Shown: positions 1 through 8,825 of the stretch, one piece after another
How positions within the stretch are numbered: position 1 is the stretch's first letter
How the letters are laid out: each line of letters starts with the position of its first letter
Origin: Sphingomonadales bacterium
GTDB lineage: Bacteria > Bacteroidota > Bacteroidia > NS11-12g > UBA955
Length of the DNA stretch: 61,793 nt
Reading direction: 5' to 3'
NCBI GenBank assembly: GCA_016872175.1
Contig: VHBA01000008.1
Coordinates: forward strand, 1-61,793
Translations under genes and position numbers: made by a program
The notes under the pieces: generated by a model
The model's database searches: none
What the model saw: the letters and a program-made list of their open reading frames with translations, nothing else
What the model was told of the DNA's origin: nothing

Positions 1-1957
1 CTTCCGTAACGGAAACGGCTGCTGGCATAGCATAGCGTAAGGGCCTTCTCAGCGCGGGTTATGGCCACATAAAACAGACGCCTTTCTTCCTCAAGATCAG
101 CCCGCGATGTTAATGCCATTTGAGAAGGGAAGAGGTTTTCTTCCAATCCGCCAATAAATACATGCGGAAATTCCAGACCCTTGCTGCTGTGGATGGTCAT
201 CATACTCACGCAGTCGCGGTCAGGATCTTTGTCTTTCTGTTCATCGGTGTAAAGAGCAACCTCTTCCAGAAAGTTGGCCAGTGTTTTTTCCTTTTCGCTT
301 TCATCGTCTTCCGTAAACTCCTGTATACCATTTAGCAATTCAGTTACGTTCTCATATCGGCTGATGCCCTCAACTGTTTTATCATCATACAGGGTTTTGA
401 GAAGGGTGGTTTGTTTGGCCACATGGGTAGCCAGCTCAAAGGCACTGTGGGTGGTGGTCATAGCCATGAAACTCTTCATCATCATGGCGAAATTTTCCAC
501 CCTGGGCGCGCCGGTTCCTAAATCAGGATAATTGCGTGCATTGGCCACAATATCCCAGATTCCGTTTTTGTGCTCTGATGCCAGAAATAACAGGCGGTTT
601 ACTGTGGTATCGCCAATACCCCTGGCGGGATAATTGATGATGCGTTTCAGTGCCTCCTCATCGTTGGGATTTACCGTTAAACGAAGGTAAGAAAGCAGGT
701 CTTTGATTTCCTTTCGCTGATAGAAGCTGGTTCCGCCGTAAATGCGGTAATCAATGCTTTGTCTGCGCAAAGCTTCTTCAAAACTCCGACTTTGGCTGTT
801 GGTGCGGTATAAAATGGCGAAAGCCTTATTTGGAAGGTGTTTCTGGTTTTTTTGTTCAATAATCTGCTGGGCTACAAAGCGGGCTTCGTCGCTATCGGTG
901 GCAGAACGTACCACTTTTATTTTATCGCCGGTTTCATTGGCAGTCCAAACCTCTTTTTCCAGCTGTTTTTTGTTGTTTTTTATTACGCTGGATGCGGCAT
1001 TCACGATGTTTCGCGTGCTTCGGTAATTCTGTTCCAGTTTTACGGTAAAAAATTCTGTTCCAGTTTTACGGTAAAAACATCCGGATAATCGCGGTTAAAG
1101 TTGAGGATATTCTGGATGTTGGCACCCCGAAAAGCATAAATACTTTGTGCATCGTCACCCACCACGCAGATATTCTGGTGCACTGCCGCAATGCGCTTGG
1201 TAATCATGTACTGCACCGTGTTTGTATCCTGGTACTCATCAACCATCACATATTTAAAGCGGTGTTGCCATTTGTGGCAAACATCCGGGTGCTTTTCAAG
1301 AAGTATGTAGGTGTTTATTAGAATGTCATCAAAATCCATGGCACCTGCCCTAAAGCAACGCTCGGTGTAAGCCGCGAAAATATCTCCAAACTTGGGGCGG
1401 TTGGCGTTTTTATCCTGTTGGTTCAACTCTTCGTTGCGGCTGTAGGCAGCTGCCGTAATCAGGTTGTTTTTTGCCATACTGATGCGCCCCAGCACCATGC
1501 CCGGTTTATAGGTTTTGTCATCCAGGTTCAGCTCTTTCAGGATTGTTTTGATGAGGCTTTTGCTGTCGTCGGTATCGTAGATGGTGAAATTGGATGGATA
1601 GCCCAGTTTTTCGGCTTCCTGTCTGAGAATTCTGGCAAATACGCTGTGGAAAGTTCCCATCCACAGGCTTTTGGCAGCCGGCCCCACCAGGTTTTCAATG
1701 CGGTTTCGCATTTCGCGGGCTGCCTTGTTGGTGAATGTAAGCGACAAAATGCTGAAAGGATCCGCGCCTTCGTTTAGGAGATGGGCAATTCTGAAAGTGA
1801 GTACACGCGTTTTCCCTGAGCCGGCACCGGCTATAATCATAACTGGTCCGTCAATATGGGTTACTGCCTGGCGTTGCGGCTCGTTCAGTTTTTCCAGGTA
1901 TGGCGGAATGTCGTCGTTGTCGTTTTGGTCGGGCCAGCGCATAAAAAAGAACCACAA
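1..1957 (-). pseudogene. uvrD: UvrD/PcrA-type DNA helicase, 3' end outside window, frame broken by a 26-bp tandem duplication
   Basis: ATP-dependent superfamily 1A 3'-5' helicase that unwinds DNA in repair and replication restart. The N-terminal part (1040-1957) shows Walker A AGAGSGKT at residues 43-50, the Walker B region VDEYQDTN and motif III GDDAQSIYAFRGA. It stops early after LEQN, because 26 bp are repeated in tandem at 1025-1076. In the next frame the protein resumes with LEQNYRSTRNI and continues to base 1 with motif V (MTIHSSKGLEFPHVF) and motif VI (YVAITRAEKALTL). Without one repeat copy the reading frame is continuous. The C-terminal tail lies beyond the window. The start is uncertain: the ATG at 1957 or the one five codons later at 1942. 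Identification is firm; whether the gene is really broken is doubtful, since the lesion looks like an assembly fault. Confidence 0.9.
1025..1076. repeat. Exact 26-bp tandem duplication in uvrD
   Basis: Two identical head-to-tail copies, 1025-1050 and 1051-1076, each beginning AATTCTGTTCC. The insertion adds 26 bp (2 mod 3), so it shifts the helicase frame. Deleting one copy restores the protein. Confidence 0.95.
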
Positions 1958-2004
1958 ATTTACTCATGCTTTTGTGCTGACCGCTAAACACTTTTGCACA
2001 GTTC

Positions 2005-2949
2005 ATGCCCATAAAATGTTTGTATTTTCTAATAATAATTTGTAAGTTTGTTCAAACAAATATTAAGAGGCGTGCATTTATACATTCGCTTTGTGCGCTT
2101 CCGATGGGTGCTATGGTAACAGATTTGAATATTTTGCGTCAATGGATTGACGAAACACCGGCTACAGCCCGTCAGCCGGTTTTGTTCATCGGACATGGCA
2201 GTCCCATGAATGCTATAGAAACAAACCCATACACCAAGGCGCTGGAAGCAATGGGTAAAATGATTTTAGAGAAAAGCATGCCTTTGGCTACGCTTGTGGT
2301 TTCTGCCCATTGGCTCACCCTAGGAACCTTTGTTCAGGTGGCTCAAAACCCCGAAATTATTTACGACTTTGGCGGCTTCCCCGATGAGCTGTATAAGGTT
2401 CAATATCCAGTTGCCGGTTCACCGGAATTTGCAAAAGAAACGGCAGAACTTTTGCCTGGCGCACAAACAGCGACAGACTGGGGTCTGGATCATGGAGCCT
2501 GGGCGGTGTTGAAGCATCTTTTTCCCGGGGCAAATATCCCGTCATTTCAGTTGAGTATAGACTTGGGTAAACCCATGCAGCATCATTTTGAGCTGGCAGG
2601 GATGCTTTCAAAACTGCGCGACAGGGGCGTGCTGATTATCGACAGCGGCAACATCGTTCACAATCTTGGTGCCAGTATTCCTATGCTTGGACGCGGCGAT
2701 AAAAACGCATTTGACTGGGCCTTAGAATTTGATGGTTGGGTAGGGAATGCCTTGCAAAACGGGGATTACAGCAAACTTGTTAAGTATGAGAATGCAGGTA
2801 AAATGGCGCAATTGTCTGTGCCATCTCCCGATCATTATATTCCCATGCTTTACAGTCTTGGTATTGCCGGAAAAGCAGAATCTGTAAACACATTTTACGA
2901 AAGTGTGGAATATGGTGGTATTAGCATGCGCAGCTTCATTGTCCACTGA
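2005..2949 (+). CDS. ygiD: Extradiol ring-cleavage dioxygenase, YgiD/DODA family
   Basis: Class III extradiol (LigB-type) dioxygenase, related to E. coli YgiD, which opens the catechol ring of L-DOPA using Fe(II) or Zn(II). The family signature LFIGHGSPMNAIE lies near residue 54 of the longest frame, followed by a VVSAHW metal-ligand region and the DHGAWAVLKHLFP motif typical of the family. The N-terminus carries KRRAFIHSL ahead of a short hydrophobic stretch, which hints at a degenerate twin-arginine leader as in other Bacteroidota homologues. The start is unresolved: the ATG at 2005 lies upstream of the predicted transcription start, while ATGs at 2104 and 2113 lie just before the conserved domain. 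It stands alone, between the divergent uvrD and a downstream lipoprotein gene. The physiological substrate is not predictable. Confidence 0.85.
   Translation: MPIKCLYFLIIICKFVQTNIKRRAFIHSLCALPMGAMVTDLNILRQWIDETPATARQPVLFIGHGSPMNAIETNPYTKALEAMGKMILEKSMPLATLVVSAHWLTLGTFVQVAQNPEIIYDFGGFPDELYKVQYPVAGSPEFAKETAELLPGAQTATDWGLDHGAWAVLKHLFPGANIPSFQLSIDLGKPMQHHFELAGMLSKLRDRGVLIIDSGNIVHNLGASIPMLGRGDKNAFDWALEFDGWVGNALQNGDYSKLVKYENAGKMAQLSVPSPDHYIPMLYSLGIAGKAESVNTFYESVEYGGISMRSFIVH
2019..2050 (+). promoter_or_regulatory. Bacteroidota-type promoter upstream of the ygiD-like gene
   Basis: TTTG at 2019-2022, a 20-nt spacer and TAAGTTTG at 2043-2050 match the -33/-7 consensus of this phylum. The predicted transcript starts near 2057, downstream of the ATG at 2005. 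That argues against the longest reading frame's start. Confidence 0.55.
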
Positions 2950-2953
2950 CCAA

Positions 2954-2961
2954 TAAATTTG
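2954..2961 (+). promoter_or_regulatory. -7 element TAAATTTG upstream of the cytochrome lipoprotein gene
   Basis: A perfect TAnnTTTG element lies 33 nt before the ATG at 2995. No convincing -33 TTTG is seen at the proper distance, so support is moderate. It favours the start at 2995 over an upstream TTG at 2959. Confidence 0.4.
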
Positions 2962-2994
2962 GAAATCACAATAAAAATCCCTATATTAGCAGTA

Positions 2995-3321
2995 ATGAAA
3001 AATATAATAATGGTTCTTTCCTTGGTCTCGTTTGTTGTCATTGGGTTAAATAGTTGTAAAAAATCATCCGGAACGGCATTCGAGCACTCCACCATGCGCC
3101 CCTGGTTCGATAAAAATTGCCAATCATGCCATGGCAGTGGTGGCAGTAAAAGTGGTGCGTGGTCGTATAATTCTGACAATTATGAATCATCCATTAAAAA
3201 ACACATCAGCCATTTATATCAGGATGTTTTTGTAAATAAATCTATGCCCCCCGGCGGGTTGACTCAGGCTGAACTGGATCAGTTCAAGACCTGGTATGAT
3301 GCAGGTTATCCGGCTAAATAG
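2995..3321 (+). CDS. Small c-type cytochrome lipoprotein
   Basis: A 108-residue exported lipoprotein predicted to bind one covalently attached heme. The N-terminus is a lipoprotein signal peptide with lipobox GLNSC (Cys21). The heme motif CQSCH is at residues 42-46, and Met84 in SMPPGG is a likely distal ligand, because MPP..L motifs are usual there in such short cytochromes. No membrane segment follows the signal, so the protein should sit as a lipid-anchored periplasmic or surface electron carrier. It probably has its own promoter. Its redox partner is not apparent from the neighbours (a dioxygenase upstream, a histidine kinase downstream). Confidence 0.82.
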   Translation: MKNIIMVLSLVSFVVIGLNSCKKSSGTAFEHSTMRPWFDKNCQSCHGSGGSKSGAWSYNSDNYESSIKKHISHLYQDVFVNKSMPPGGLTQAELDQFKTWYDAGYPAK

Positions 3322-3352
3322 GATTAAATAGATTATTTTTTTTCTTACATCT

Positions 3353-3360
3353 TATCTTTG
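3353..3360 (+). promoter_or_regulatory. -7 element TATCTTTG before the orphan histidine kinase
   Basis: TATCTTTG ends only 4 nt before the ATG at 3365, so a transcript from it would be leaderless or nearly so. A T-run lies upstream, but there is no clear TTTG. Confidence 0.4.
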
Positions 3361-3364
3361 CGTA

Positions 3365-4309
3365 ATGCAAATTCACTCAGGCATAGACCTTTTTTGGGTT
3401 TTTGTTGGCATCATCGCATTGGGTGCTGCCATAGTGAGTTTGTTGTGGCGCAGCCGCGAACGTCTCATTTTGCGTTCTTTATCCAAATTGATTGCTACAG
3501 AAAAGGAAGACCATAATCAGCGCGATTTTGCGCAGGTGAAGGATGTAGAAGAGGCGCTGAAAAAACTATTTGAGGCACGCAAGGAGGAGATGGATCATCT
3601 GAAAATGTTGGAAGGCTATAGGCGCGATTACATTGGCAATGTGGCGCATGAGCTGAAAACCCCTATTTTCAGTGTTCAGGGGTATCTGGATAATATTCAG
3701 GAGGATGAAGAAATGGATACTGATACCCGAAAATTATTTCTGGAAAAGGCTTCCAAAAACACACAGCGTCTTGTGCAGATTGTGAGTGATCTGGATACCA
3801 TTACCAAATACGAGAGCGGTTTCCTTCGCCTGGAATATGAAGATTTTGACATCAAACTGCTGGCTGATGAAGTTATTGAAAGCCTGGAAATACAAGCCAG
3901 CGAAAAGAAAATTACCCTTTATGAATATTCAGGTGCAGGTCGGTTTTGGGTCCATGCCGATAAATTTCGTATTAGGCAGGTGCTGACAAATCTGGTTTTG
4001 AACAGCATACGATACGGGAAGGAAAGTGGTTACACCAAAATCAGGCTGAGCGACACCGGCGAAAAAATTATTGTGGAGGTTGCCGATAATGGAATTGGGA
4101 TTTCTGAAGAAGCCAAACCCAGGGTTTTTGAACGGTTTTTCCGCGCTGATAAAAGCAGAAACCGCGCCAGTGGTGGCAGTGGTTTGGGGCTGAGTATTTG
4201 CAAACATATTATGGATGCTCACGGAGAGTACATTGAGGTTATGAGTACAGAAGGGGCGGGTAGTGTGTTTTCTTTTGCACTGAAAAAAGCAGAGGAAGCC
4301 ACTGATTAG
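3365..4309 (+). CDS. Sensor histidine kinase, PhoR-like, short N-terminus
   Basis: A 314-residue membrane-anchored histidine kinase. A single hydrophobic segment spans about residues 9-28, followed by a charged helical linker and HisKA with the H-box NVAHELKTP (His95 is the phosphorylated residue). The HATPase domain shows an N-box NLVLNSIRY (about 209-217), a G1 box DNGIGI (241-246), the F-box ERFFRAD and a G2 box GGSGLGLS (270-277). All catalytic motifs are intact. The layout resembles the PhoR/WalK family but has no periplasmic sensor domain, HAMP or PAS. No response regulator is adjacent, which is unusual, since PhoR-like kinases in this phylum commonly sit beside a PhoB-like gene. Its signal and partner are unknown. 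Confidence 0.9.
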   Translation: MQIHSGIDLFWVFVGIIALGAAIVSLLWRSRERLILRSLSKLIATEKEDHNQRDFAQVKDVEEALKKLFEARKEEMDHLKMLEGYRRDYIGNVAHELKTPIFSVQGYLDNIQEDEEMDTDTRKLFLEKASKNTQRLVQIVSDLDTITKYESGFLRLEYEDFDIKLLADEVIESLEIQASEKKITLYEYSGAGRFWVHADKFRIRQVLTNLVLNSIRYGKESGYTKIRLSDTGEKIIVEVADNGIGISEEAKPRVFERFFRADKSRNRASGGSGLGLSICKHIMDAHGEYIEVMSTEGAGSVFSFALKKAEEATD

Positions 4310-4386
4310 TGGTATTAGATTTGGACAATTGAATTATGGTGTGAATAATTTTGAGCTGTTTCAAGCATTTACAAGTATGGTGTAGT

Positions 4387-4394
4387 TAAATTTG
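4387..4394 (+). promoter_or_regulatory. -7 element TAAATTTG upstream of gdhA
   Basis: A perfect TAnnTTTG element 26 nt before the start codon of glutamate dehydrogenase. No good -33 element is seen at standard spacing. Confidence 0.42.
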
Positions 4395-4420
4395 ACGCCG
4401 CTAACAATCAAAAATAAAGC

Positions 4421-5695
4421 ATGACAGACATAAGCAGCAAAGGGGCTCCACAGTATAATCCGCTGGAGAGCATGATGAGCCGTTTTAATGAGGCAGTGAA
4501 TATTTTGGGTTTGGACGATCATTTCGCCAGTGTACTTAAAGTGCCGGATAAGGCAGTGATTGTGAATATTCCGGCTACCATGGACGATGGAACCATTCAG
4601 GTATTTGAAGGCTATCGTGTAGTGCACAGTGTTCATCTTGGGCCCAGCAAAGGAGGTATTCGCTACAGCATGGATGTTCATCTGGATGAGGTAAAAGCCC
4701 TGGCCGCATGGATGACATGGAAATGTGCAGTGGTAAATATTCCTTATGGTGGTGCGAAAGGTGGTATCAAATGTGATCCGCGCAGCATGAGCAAAGGAGA
4801 ACTGGAGCGTTTGACCCGCGGTTATACCCTGGCCATGAAAGATGTGTTTGGTGAAGATAAAGACATTCCGGCACCCGATATGGGAACTGGCCAGCAGGAA
4901 ATGGCTTGGATACTTGATGAATTCAGCAAAATCAGGGGACAAAACAGCTGGGGTGTGGTAACCGGCAAGCCTTTGGTGCTTGGTGGAAGCCAGGGTAGGG
5001 TAGAAGCTACCGGCCGCGGTGTGATGGTGAGCACACGCAGTGCATTGGCCAAACTGGGGATAAAGCCTACGGTTGCTACCTGCGTAGTGCAGGGCTTTGG
5101 TAATGTGGGCAGTATTTCTGCCAAACTGATATCCAAACTGGGTGTGAAGATTGTAGGTATATCTGACATTAGCGGCGGATATCATAATCCCGAAGGAATT
5201 GATGTGGAAGAGGCGATGGCTTATGTGGCAAAAAGCCCGAGCCGCAGTCTTGAAGGCTACGCCGGTGGCAGCAAGGTTTCCAATTCCGAATTGCTCACTT
5301 TGCCTTGCGATGTGCTGGTTCCTGCCGCCATGGAAGACCAGATTACCGCAGAAAATGCGGCAGATATAAAAGCGAAACTTATTGTGGAAGGGGCAAATGG
5401 TCCCACTACCGCAGATGCCGATCCTATACTGAACGCCAAAGGTGTGTTGGTAGTGCCTGATATTTTGGCAAATGCCGGCGGTGTTACCGTAAGTTATTTT
5501 GAATGGGTACAGAATCGTCTGGGATACTACTGGACAGAAGAGCGCGTACATCGCCGTGCCGACAGGGTTATGAAAATGGCCTTTGACAACGTTTATGCTG
5601 CCTCAGAAAAATACAAGGTGAATATGCGTATTGCTGCATACATTGTGGCGATAGATAAAGTGGCCAGTACCCTTAAACTTAGAGGTTCTTTCTAA
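4421..5695 (+). CDS. gdhA: Glutamate dehydrogenase
   Basis: Catalyses the reversible oxidative deamination of glutamate to 2-oxoglutarate and ammonia in the cytoplasm, linking carbon and nitrogen metabolism. The 424-residue length fits the hexameric catabolic-type (RocG/GudB-like) enzymes. The substrate-binding region GPSKGGIRY (74-82), the catalytic Lys113 in PYGGAKGGI, and the dinucleotide-binding GFGNVG (225-230) are all present. The cofactor (NAD or NADP) cannot be fixed by eye. psd begins 9 nt after its stop, so the two may be cotranscribed. A second member of the same dehydrogenase superfamily (a leucine-dehydrogenase type) lies 3 kb downstream. Confidence 0.95.
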   Translation: MTDISSKGAPQYNPLESMMSRFNEAVNILGLDDHFASVLKVPDKAVIVNIPATMDDGTIQVFEGYRVVHSVHLGPSKGGIRYSMDVHLDEVKALAAWMTWKCAVVNIPYGGAKGGIKCDPRSMSKGELERLTRGYTLAMKDVFGEDKDIPAPDMGTGQQEMAWILDEFSKIRGQNSWGVVTGKPLVLGGSQGRVEATGRGVMVSTRSALAKLGIKPTVATCVVQGFGNVGSISAKLISKLGVKIVGISDISGGYHNPEGIDVEEAMAYVAKSPSRSLEGYAGGSKVSNSELLTLPCDVLVPAAMEDQITAENAADIKAKLIVEGANGPTTADADPILNAKGVLVVPDILANAGGVTVSYFEWVQNRLGYYWTEERVHRRADRVMKMAFDNVYAASEKYKVNMRIAAYIVAIDKVASTLKLRGSF

Positions 5696-5704
5696 TTTGA
5701 ATAA

Positions 5705-6358
5705 ATGACACTTCACAGAGAAGGATTTAAAATTATTCTTTTTTCAACCCTTACACTGGGTGGGCTTAACTTTGGCCTGCATGAATGGATTGGCGATAAC
5801 TGGATAACCACAACCGTATTGGTGTTGTCGCTGGTGTTTTATGTGCTTATAATTCAATTTTTTCGAAATCCTTCGCGTTTCACTCCAATTGATGAGAATC
5901 ATGTGATAGCACCTGCCGACGGAAAGGTGGTTGTGATTGAAGACGTAGAAGAACCGGAATTTTTTAAAGGGAAACGCAAACAACTCAGCATTTTCATGTC
6001 TCCTTTGAATGTGCATGTAAATCGCTACCCGATTGCCGGTAAGGTTGTTTATCAAAAATATTATCCCGGAAAATATCTGGTGGCATGGCATCCCAAAAGC
6101 AGCACAGAAAATGAGAGAACATCGGTGGTGGTTGAAAATGCCAAAACACAGATTTTGTTCAGACAGATTGCCGGTGCATTGGCCCGAAGGATTGTGTGTT
6201 ATGCAAAAGAAGGGGATTCTGCCAAACAGGGTGCTGAATATGGCTTTATAAAATTCGGCAGCCGCATAGATCTTTACCTGCCTGTGGATTGTAAAGTCAA
6301 TGTCAATTTAGGACAGAAAACAAAGGGTGGAGAAACCATTCTTGCATATTTGGCCTGA
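5705..6358 (+). CDS. psd: Phosphatidylserine decarboxylase proenzyme, short (archaeal-type) form
   Basis: Converts phosphatidylserine to phosphatidylethanolamine at the cytoplasmic membrane. The proenzyme is self-cleaved at a Gly-Ser bond to give a pyruvoyl group. The site is visible as FGSRIDLYLP (Gly185-Ser186). Conserved elements PADGK (70-74) and FMSPLNVHVNR (97-107) are present. Two hydrophobic segments near residues 10-25 and 34-52 anchor the protein. At 217 residues it matches the Psd-A subgroup common in Bacteroidota rather than the long E. coli form. It lies 9 nt behind gdhA. Confidence 0.93.
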   Translation: MTLHREGFKIILFSTLTLGGLNFGLHEWIGDNWITTTVLVLSLVFYVLIIQFFRNPSRFTPIDENHVIAPADGKVVVIEDVEEPEFFKGKRKQLSIFMSPLNVHVNRYPIAGKVVYQKYYPGKYLVAWHPKSSTENERTSVVVENAKTQILFRQIAGALARRIVCYAKEGDSAKQGAEYGFIKFGSRIDLYLPVDCKVNVNLGQKTKGGETILAYLA

Positions 6359-6372
6359 TTGTAGTAAATTTG
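6342..6372 (+). promoter_or_regulatory. Promoter of the Cys-rich protein gene
   Basis: TTG at 6342-6344, a 20-nt gap and TAAATTTG at 6365-6372 fit the phylum consensus. The -33 part overlaps the end of psd. The ATG follows 28 nt after the -7 box. Confidence 0.55.
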
Positions 6373-6400
6373 AAAGATATAACCTTAAAAAATTAATACC

Positions 6401-6790
6401 ATGAAAAAAATATTCGTATTCGCCATCTGCGCCGTAGGTTTTGCATTTGCGGCTCAGGCTCAAACCTCTGCTTCTGCCGCTTCTGCTGAAACCATTACCC
6501 AAGATCAGATTGCCGCTGAAAAAAATGGTACTGCCATCACTTCTGCTCAGCCTGCTCAAAGCGTTGAAAAGAAACAGTGTGCAGGTGCTGCTAAATCTTG
6601 TGGTGGTACTGCAACCAAATCTTGCTGCAAAGCAAAAACAGGTGAAGCGTCAACTGCAACTTCAACAGAAAAGAAATCTTGCTGCAAAGATAAAGCTGCT
6701 GCTTCTGCAGGTTGCAAGGGTCAAGAGACCTCTGCCAACGGTGAAAAGAAATCTTGCGCAAAGCCTCGCTGCAAGAAATCTGAACACTAA
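6401..6790 (+). CDS. Small exported Cys/Lys-rich repetitive protein, function unknown
   Basis: A 129-residue protein with a clear signal peptide (MKKIFVFAICAVGFAFAAQA, cleavage after AQA), then a low-complexity Ala/Ser/Thr segment, then a tail carrying repeated cysteine clusters: KKQCAG, KSCGG, KSCCKAK, KSCCKDK, GCKG, KSCAKPRCKKSEH. Eleven cysteines fall in the last ~70 residues, each flanked by lysines. I do not recognise the family. The spacing does not match a heme, iron-sulfur or zinc-finger motif I know, so metal sequestration or oxidative cross-linking in the periplasm is only a guess. It is monocistronic: its own promoter lies upstream and a strong terminator follows. Confidence 0.72.
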   Translation: MKKIFVFAICAVGFAFAAQAQTSASAASAETITQDQIAAEKNGTAITSAQPAQSVEKKQCAGAAKSCGGTATKSCCKAKTGEASTATSTEKKSCCKDKAAASAGCKGQETSANGEKKSCAKPRCKKSEH

Positions 6791-6808
6791 TTATAAAAAC
6801 AATCAACA

Positions 6809-6842
6809 AAAAGGCTGCCCTTTGGTGGCCTTTTCTTTTTTA
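6809..6842 (+). terminator. Rho-independent terminator after the Cys-rich protein gene
   Basis: An 11-bp stem (6809-6819 with 6824-6834, two G-T pairs) around a CTTT loop, followed by a T-rich run. It ends the transcript just before the 6874 gene. Confidence 0.85.
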
Positions 6843-6873
6843 TACGTTATTCTGACCTTTATTTTGCAGTGAA

Positions 6874-7755
6874 ATGCAAAAGGACAAGGGGTTTCGTCGC
6901 AGGGTAGTAACGCTGATTATTGTGGTACTGCTTACGGCGGCTGTGGTAGCGGTTTATTTGGCCTATGGCTTTCATTCGCGAAGCAACTTACCCCTTATTG
7001 TGCCCAAAAATGTAACCTGGTTTTATCACTTTCAAAGTAGAAGTGTGGATGAGGCAGCACGTAAATCGGCAGACAGTCGCCCATTGTATTATGATAGTTT
7101 TTATTATACACTAGTAAAATTACCTGTTTTACATAATGTGAAAGATGCAGGACAGCCCGGAATTTACCTGATGACGGATATTGTTCTATTTGCTGATTCT
7201 AAGGGATGGTATACGGCACTTACCGTTACTTCTGAAGAAAAACTTAATACTTTTTGCAAGGATAATGTGCCCGCTGACCTAGTAGAGAAACCGGTTGAAA
7301 AACCTGAATTTACCTATGTGAAATCTAAGACCCGTAATCTTTATTTTGCCTATAAACACAAAGCCTGTGTGTTTTACGTCCCCTCGGATACTTCATTAAA
7401 TATCGCTGCTGCTGAGGAAGCCTTGAAAGCAGTTTTCACCCAAAAAGACAATAGTATCTATAACAATCAGGCCCTGCAGCGTATTTATGATAAAGATTGT
7501 CAGATAGTTTTTTGGGGTGAAGGAATAGGGCATGGTGTGCATCTGGATGCAGGTTATGCTCAATTCCATTATACAGATTCCGTGCGAAATAGCCGACCGA
7601 TGTCTCCACTTTACCTTTTCAACCAAGCAGGTATAAAGTATTCTGAATCTGAAGTGGAGCGTATATTAACCAAAAACAATCAAATAAAATCTCGTGATTA
7701 TCTGAATCAGACATTCAGAGCGATGTATTACTTCCTTAAACCTTTTGTAAAATGA
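6874..7755 (+). CDS. Membrane-anchored protein of unknown function, coupled to the metH module
   Basis: A 293-residue protein with a short basic N-terminus (KDKGFRRR), one transmembrane helix at about residues 11-33 and a large domain that should face the periplasm. I do not recognise the family. The domain has an alternating pattern typical of a mixed alpha/beta fold and resembles the general layout of DUF4836-type anchored proteins, but I see no diagnostic motif. Its stop overlaps the start of the homocysteine methyltransferase gene (ATGA, 4 bp), so the two are translationally coupled. A functional link to methionine synthesis is possible but unproven. Confidence 0.75.
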   Translation: MQKDKGFRRRVVTLIIVVLLTAAVVAVYLAYGFHSRSNLPLIVPKNVTWFYHFQSRSVDEAARKSADSRPLYYDSFYYTLVKLPVLHNVKDAGQPGIYLMTDIVLFADSKGWYTALTVTSEEKLNTFCKDNVPADLVEKPVEKPEFTYVKSKTRNLYFAYKHKACVFYVPSDTSLNIAAAEEALKAVFTQKDNSIYNNQALQRIYDKDCQIVFWGEGIGHGVHLDAGYAQFHYTDSVRNSRPMSPLYLFNQAGIKYSESEVERILTKNNQIKSRDYLNQTFRAMYYFLKPFVK

Positions 7756-8768
7756 GTATTTCAGCAACCATAAAAAAACTTCTCAGTGAGAGAATCCTGA
7801 TTATTGACGGTGCAATGGGCACCATGATTCAAAAACATAAACTAACCGAAGAAGATTATCGCGGTGAGCGTTTCAGGGATTATGCCCATTCACTGAAAGG
7901 GAACAATGATTTGCTGGTGCTCACGCAACCTCAGATTATTCTCGATATTCACCGTGCATTCCTGGAATCAGGAGCCGATATTCTGGAAACGAATACTTTT
8001 AGTGCCAATTCCATTTCCATGGCGGATTACCACATGGAGAATTTGGTTTGGGAGCTCAACGTTGAATCAACCAAACTTGCAAGAAAGGCTGCAGATGAAT
8101 ATACCGCCAAAAACCCTGCTAAACCTCGATTTGTGGCGGGTTCCATCGGCCCTACAAACCGCACGGCCAGCCTCAGTCCGGATGTAAACAATCCCGGTTT
8201 TAGGGCGGTGAATTTTGATGATTTGCGAATTGCTTATCGTGAGCAGGTACAGGCACTCATCGAGGCGGGTTGTGATTTGCTGCTGGTAGAAACTGTTTTT
8301 GATACACTGAATTGCAAAGCAGCATTATTTGCCATTAATGAACTGAAAGAAGAGCTGAACTCAGATATACCTGTGATGGTTAGTGGAACGATTACGGATA
8401 ATTCCGGACGAACGTTAAGTGGACAAACTCCTGAAGCCTTCTGGAATTCGGTGTCGCATGGCAATATTATTTCAGTTGGGTTTAACTGTGCGCTGGGGGC
8501 AGAGCAAATGCGACCTTATGTTGAGGAACTTAGCCGTGTGGCATGGATTAATGTAAGTTGTTATCCCAATGCCGGCTTGCCCAATGAATTTGGCGAATAT
8601 GACGATACCCCAGATGGAATGGCGGGTGTGCTGGAGAGTTGGTGTAAAGAAGGCTGGGTAAATATTGTTGGAGGCTGCTGCGGTACTACCCCCGATCACA
8701 TCAGGGCTATTGCGGATGTAGCGGCGAAGTATAAACCCAGAGAGGTTCCTGTGCTGTCTTTTTCATAA
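7752..8768 (+). CDS. metH: Homocysteine S-methyltransferase module of a split methionine synthase (MetH N-terminal part)
   Basis: Corresponds to the N-terminal homocysteine-binding domain of cobalamin-dependent methionine synthase, a zinc-containing (beta/alpha)8 barrel. The protein is 338 residues and ends where the barrel ends. The zinc ligands are visible as Cys246 in GFNCALG and Cys309-Cys310 in GGCCGTT. The N-terminal [10 protein letters not shown] and the ETNTFSAN motif are typical. The methyltetrahydrofolate, cobalamin and activation domains are absent here; in many Bacteroidota they are encoded by a second gene, which is not in this window. A betaine- or S-methylmethionine-dependent enzyme is less likely given the close MetH-like sequence. 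Confidence 0.88.
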   Translation: MSISATIKKLLSERILIIDGAMGTMIQKHKLTEEDYRGERFRDYAHSLKGNNDLLVLTQPQIILDIHRAFLESGADILETNTFSANSISMADYHMENLVWELNVESTKLARKAADEYTAKNPAKPRFVAGSIGPTNRTASLSPDVNNPGFRAVNFDDLRIAYREQVQALIEAGCDLLLVETVFDTLNCKAALFAINELKEELNSDIPVMVSGTITDNSGRTLSGQTPEAFWNSVSHGNIISVGFNCALGAEQMRPYVEELSRVAWINVSCYPNAGLPNEFGEYDDTPDGMAGVLESWCKEGWVNIVGGCCGTTPDHIRAIADVAAKYKPREVPVLSFS

Positions 8769-8802
8769 GCACCAAAGTGTGATTTTTTTGCGCAATTGGT
8801 TG

Positions 8803-8810
8803 TATCTTTG
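8803..8810 (+). promoter_or_regulatory. -7 element TATCTTTG upstream of the leucine dehydrogenase gene
   Basis: TATCTTTG lies 15 nt before the ATG at 8826, with a T-run (8783-8789) about 17 nt further upstream standing in for the -33 element. It rules out the upstream in-frame start at 8796. Confidence 0.5.
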
Positions 8811-8825
8811 CAAACTCATTTAAAA

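Noticed and set aside
4361-5551. 396-residue minus-strand open frame opposite gdhA
   Set aside because: Composition is His/Cys/Phe-rich with no recognisable motif; it mirrors the codon structure of the clear glutamate dehydrogenase on the other strand.
6441-6872. Leu/Lys-rich plus-strand frame overlapping the Cys-rich gene
   Set aside because: It is a shifted reading of the repetitive coding sequence; the other frame has the signal peptide, own start and terminator.
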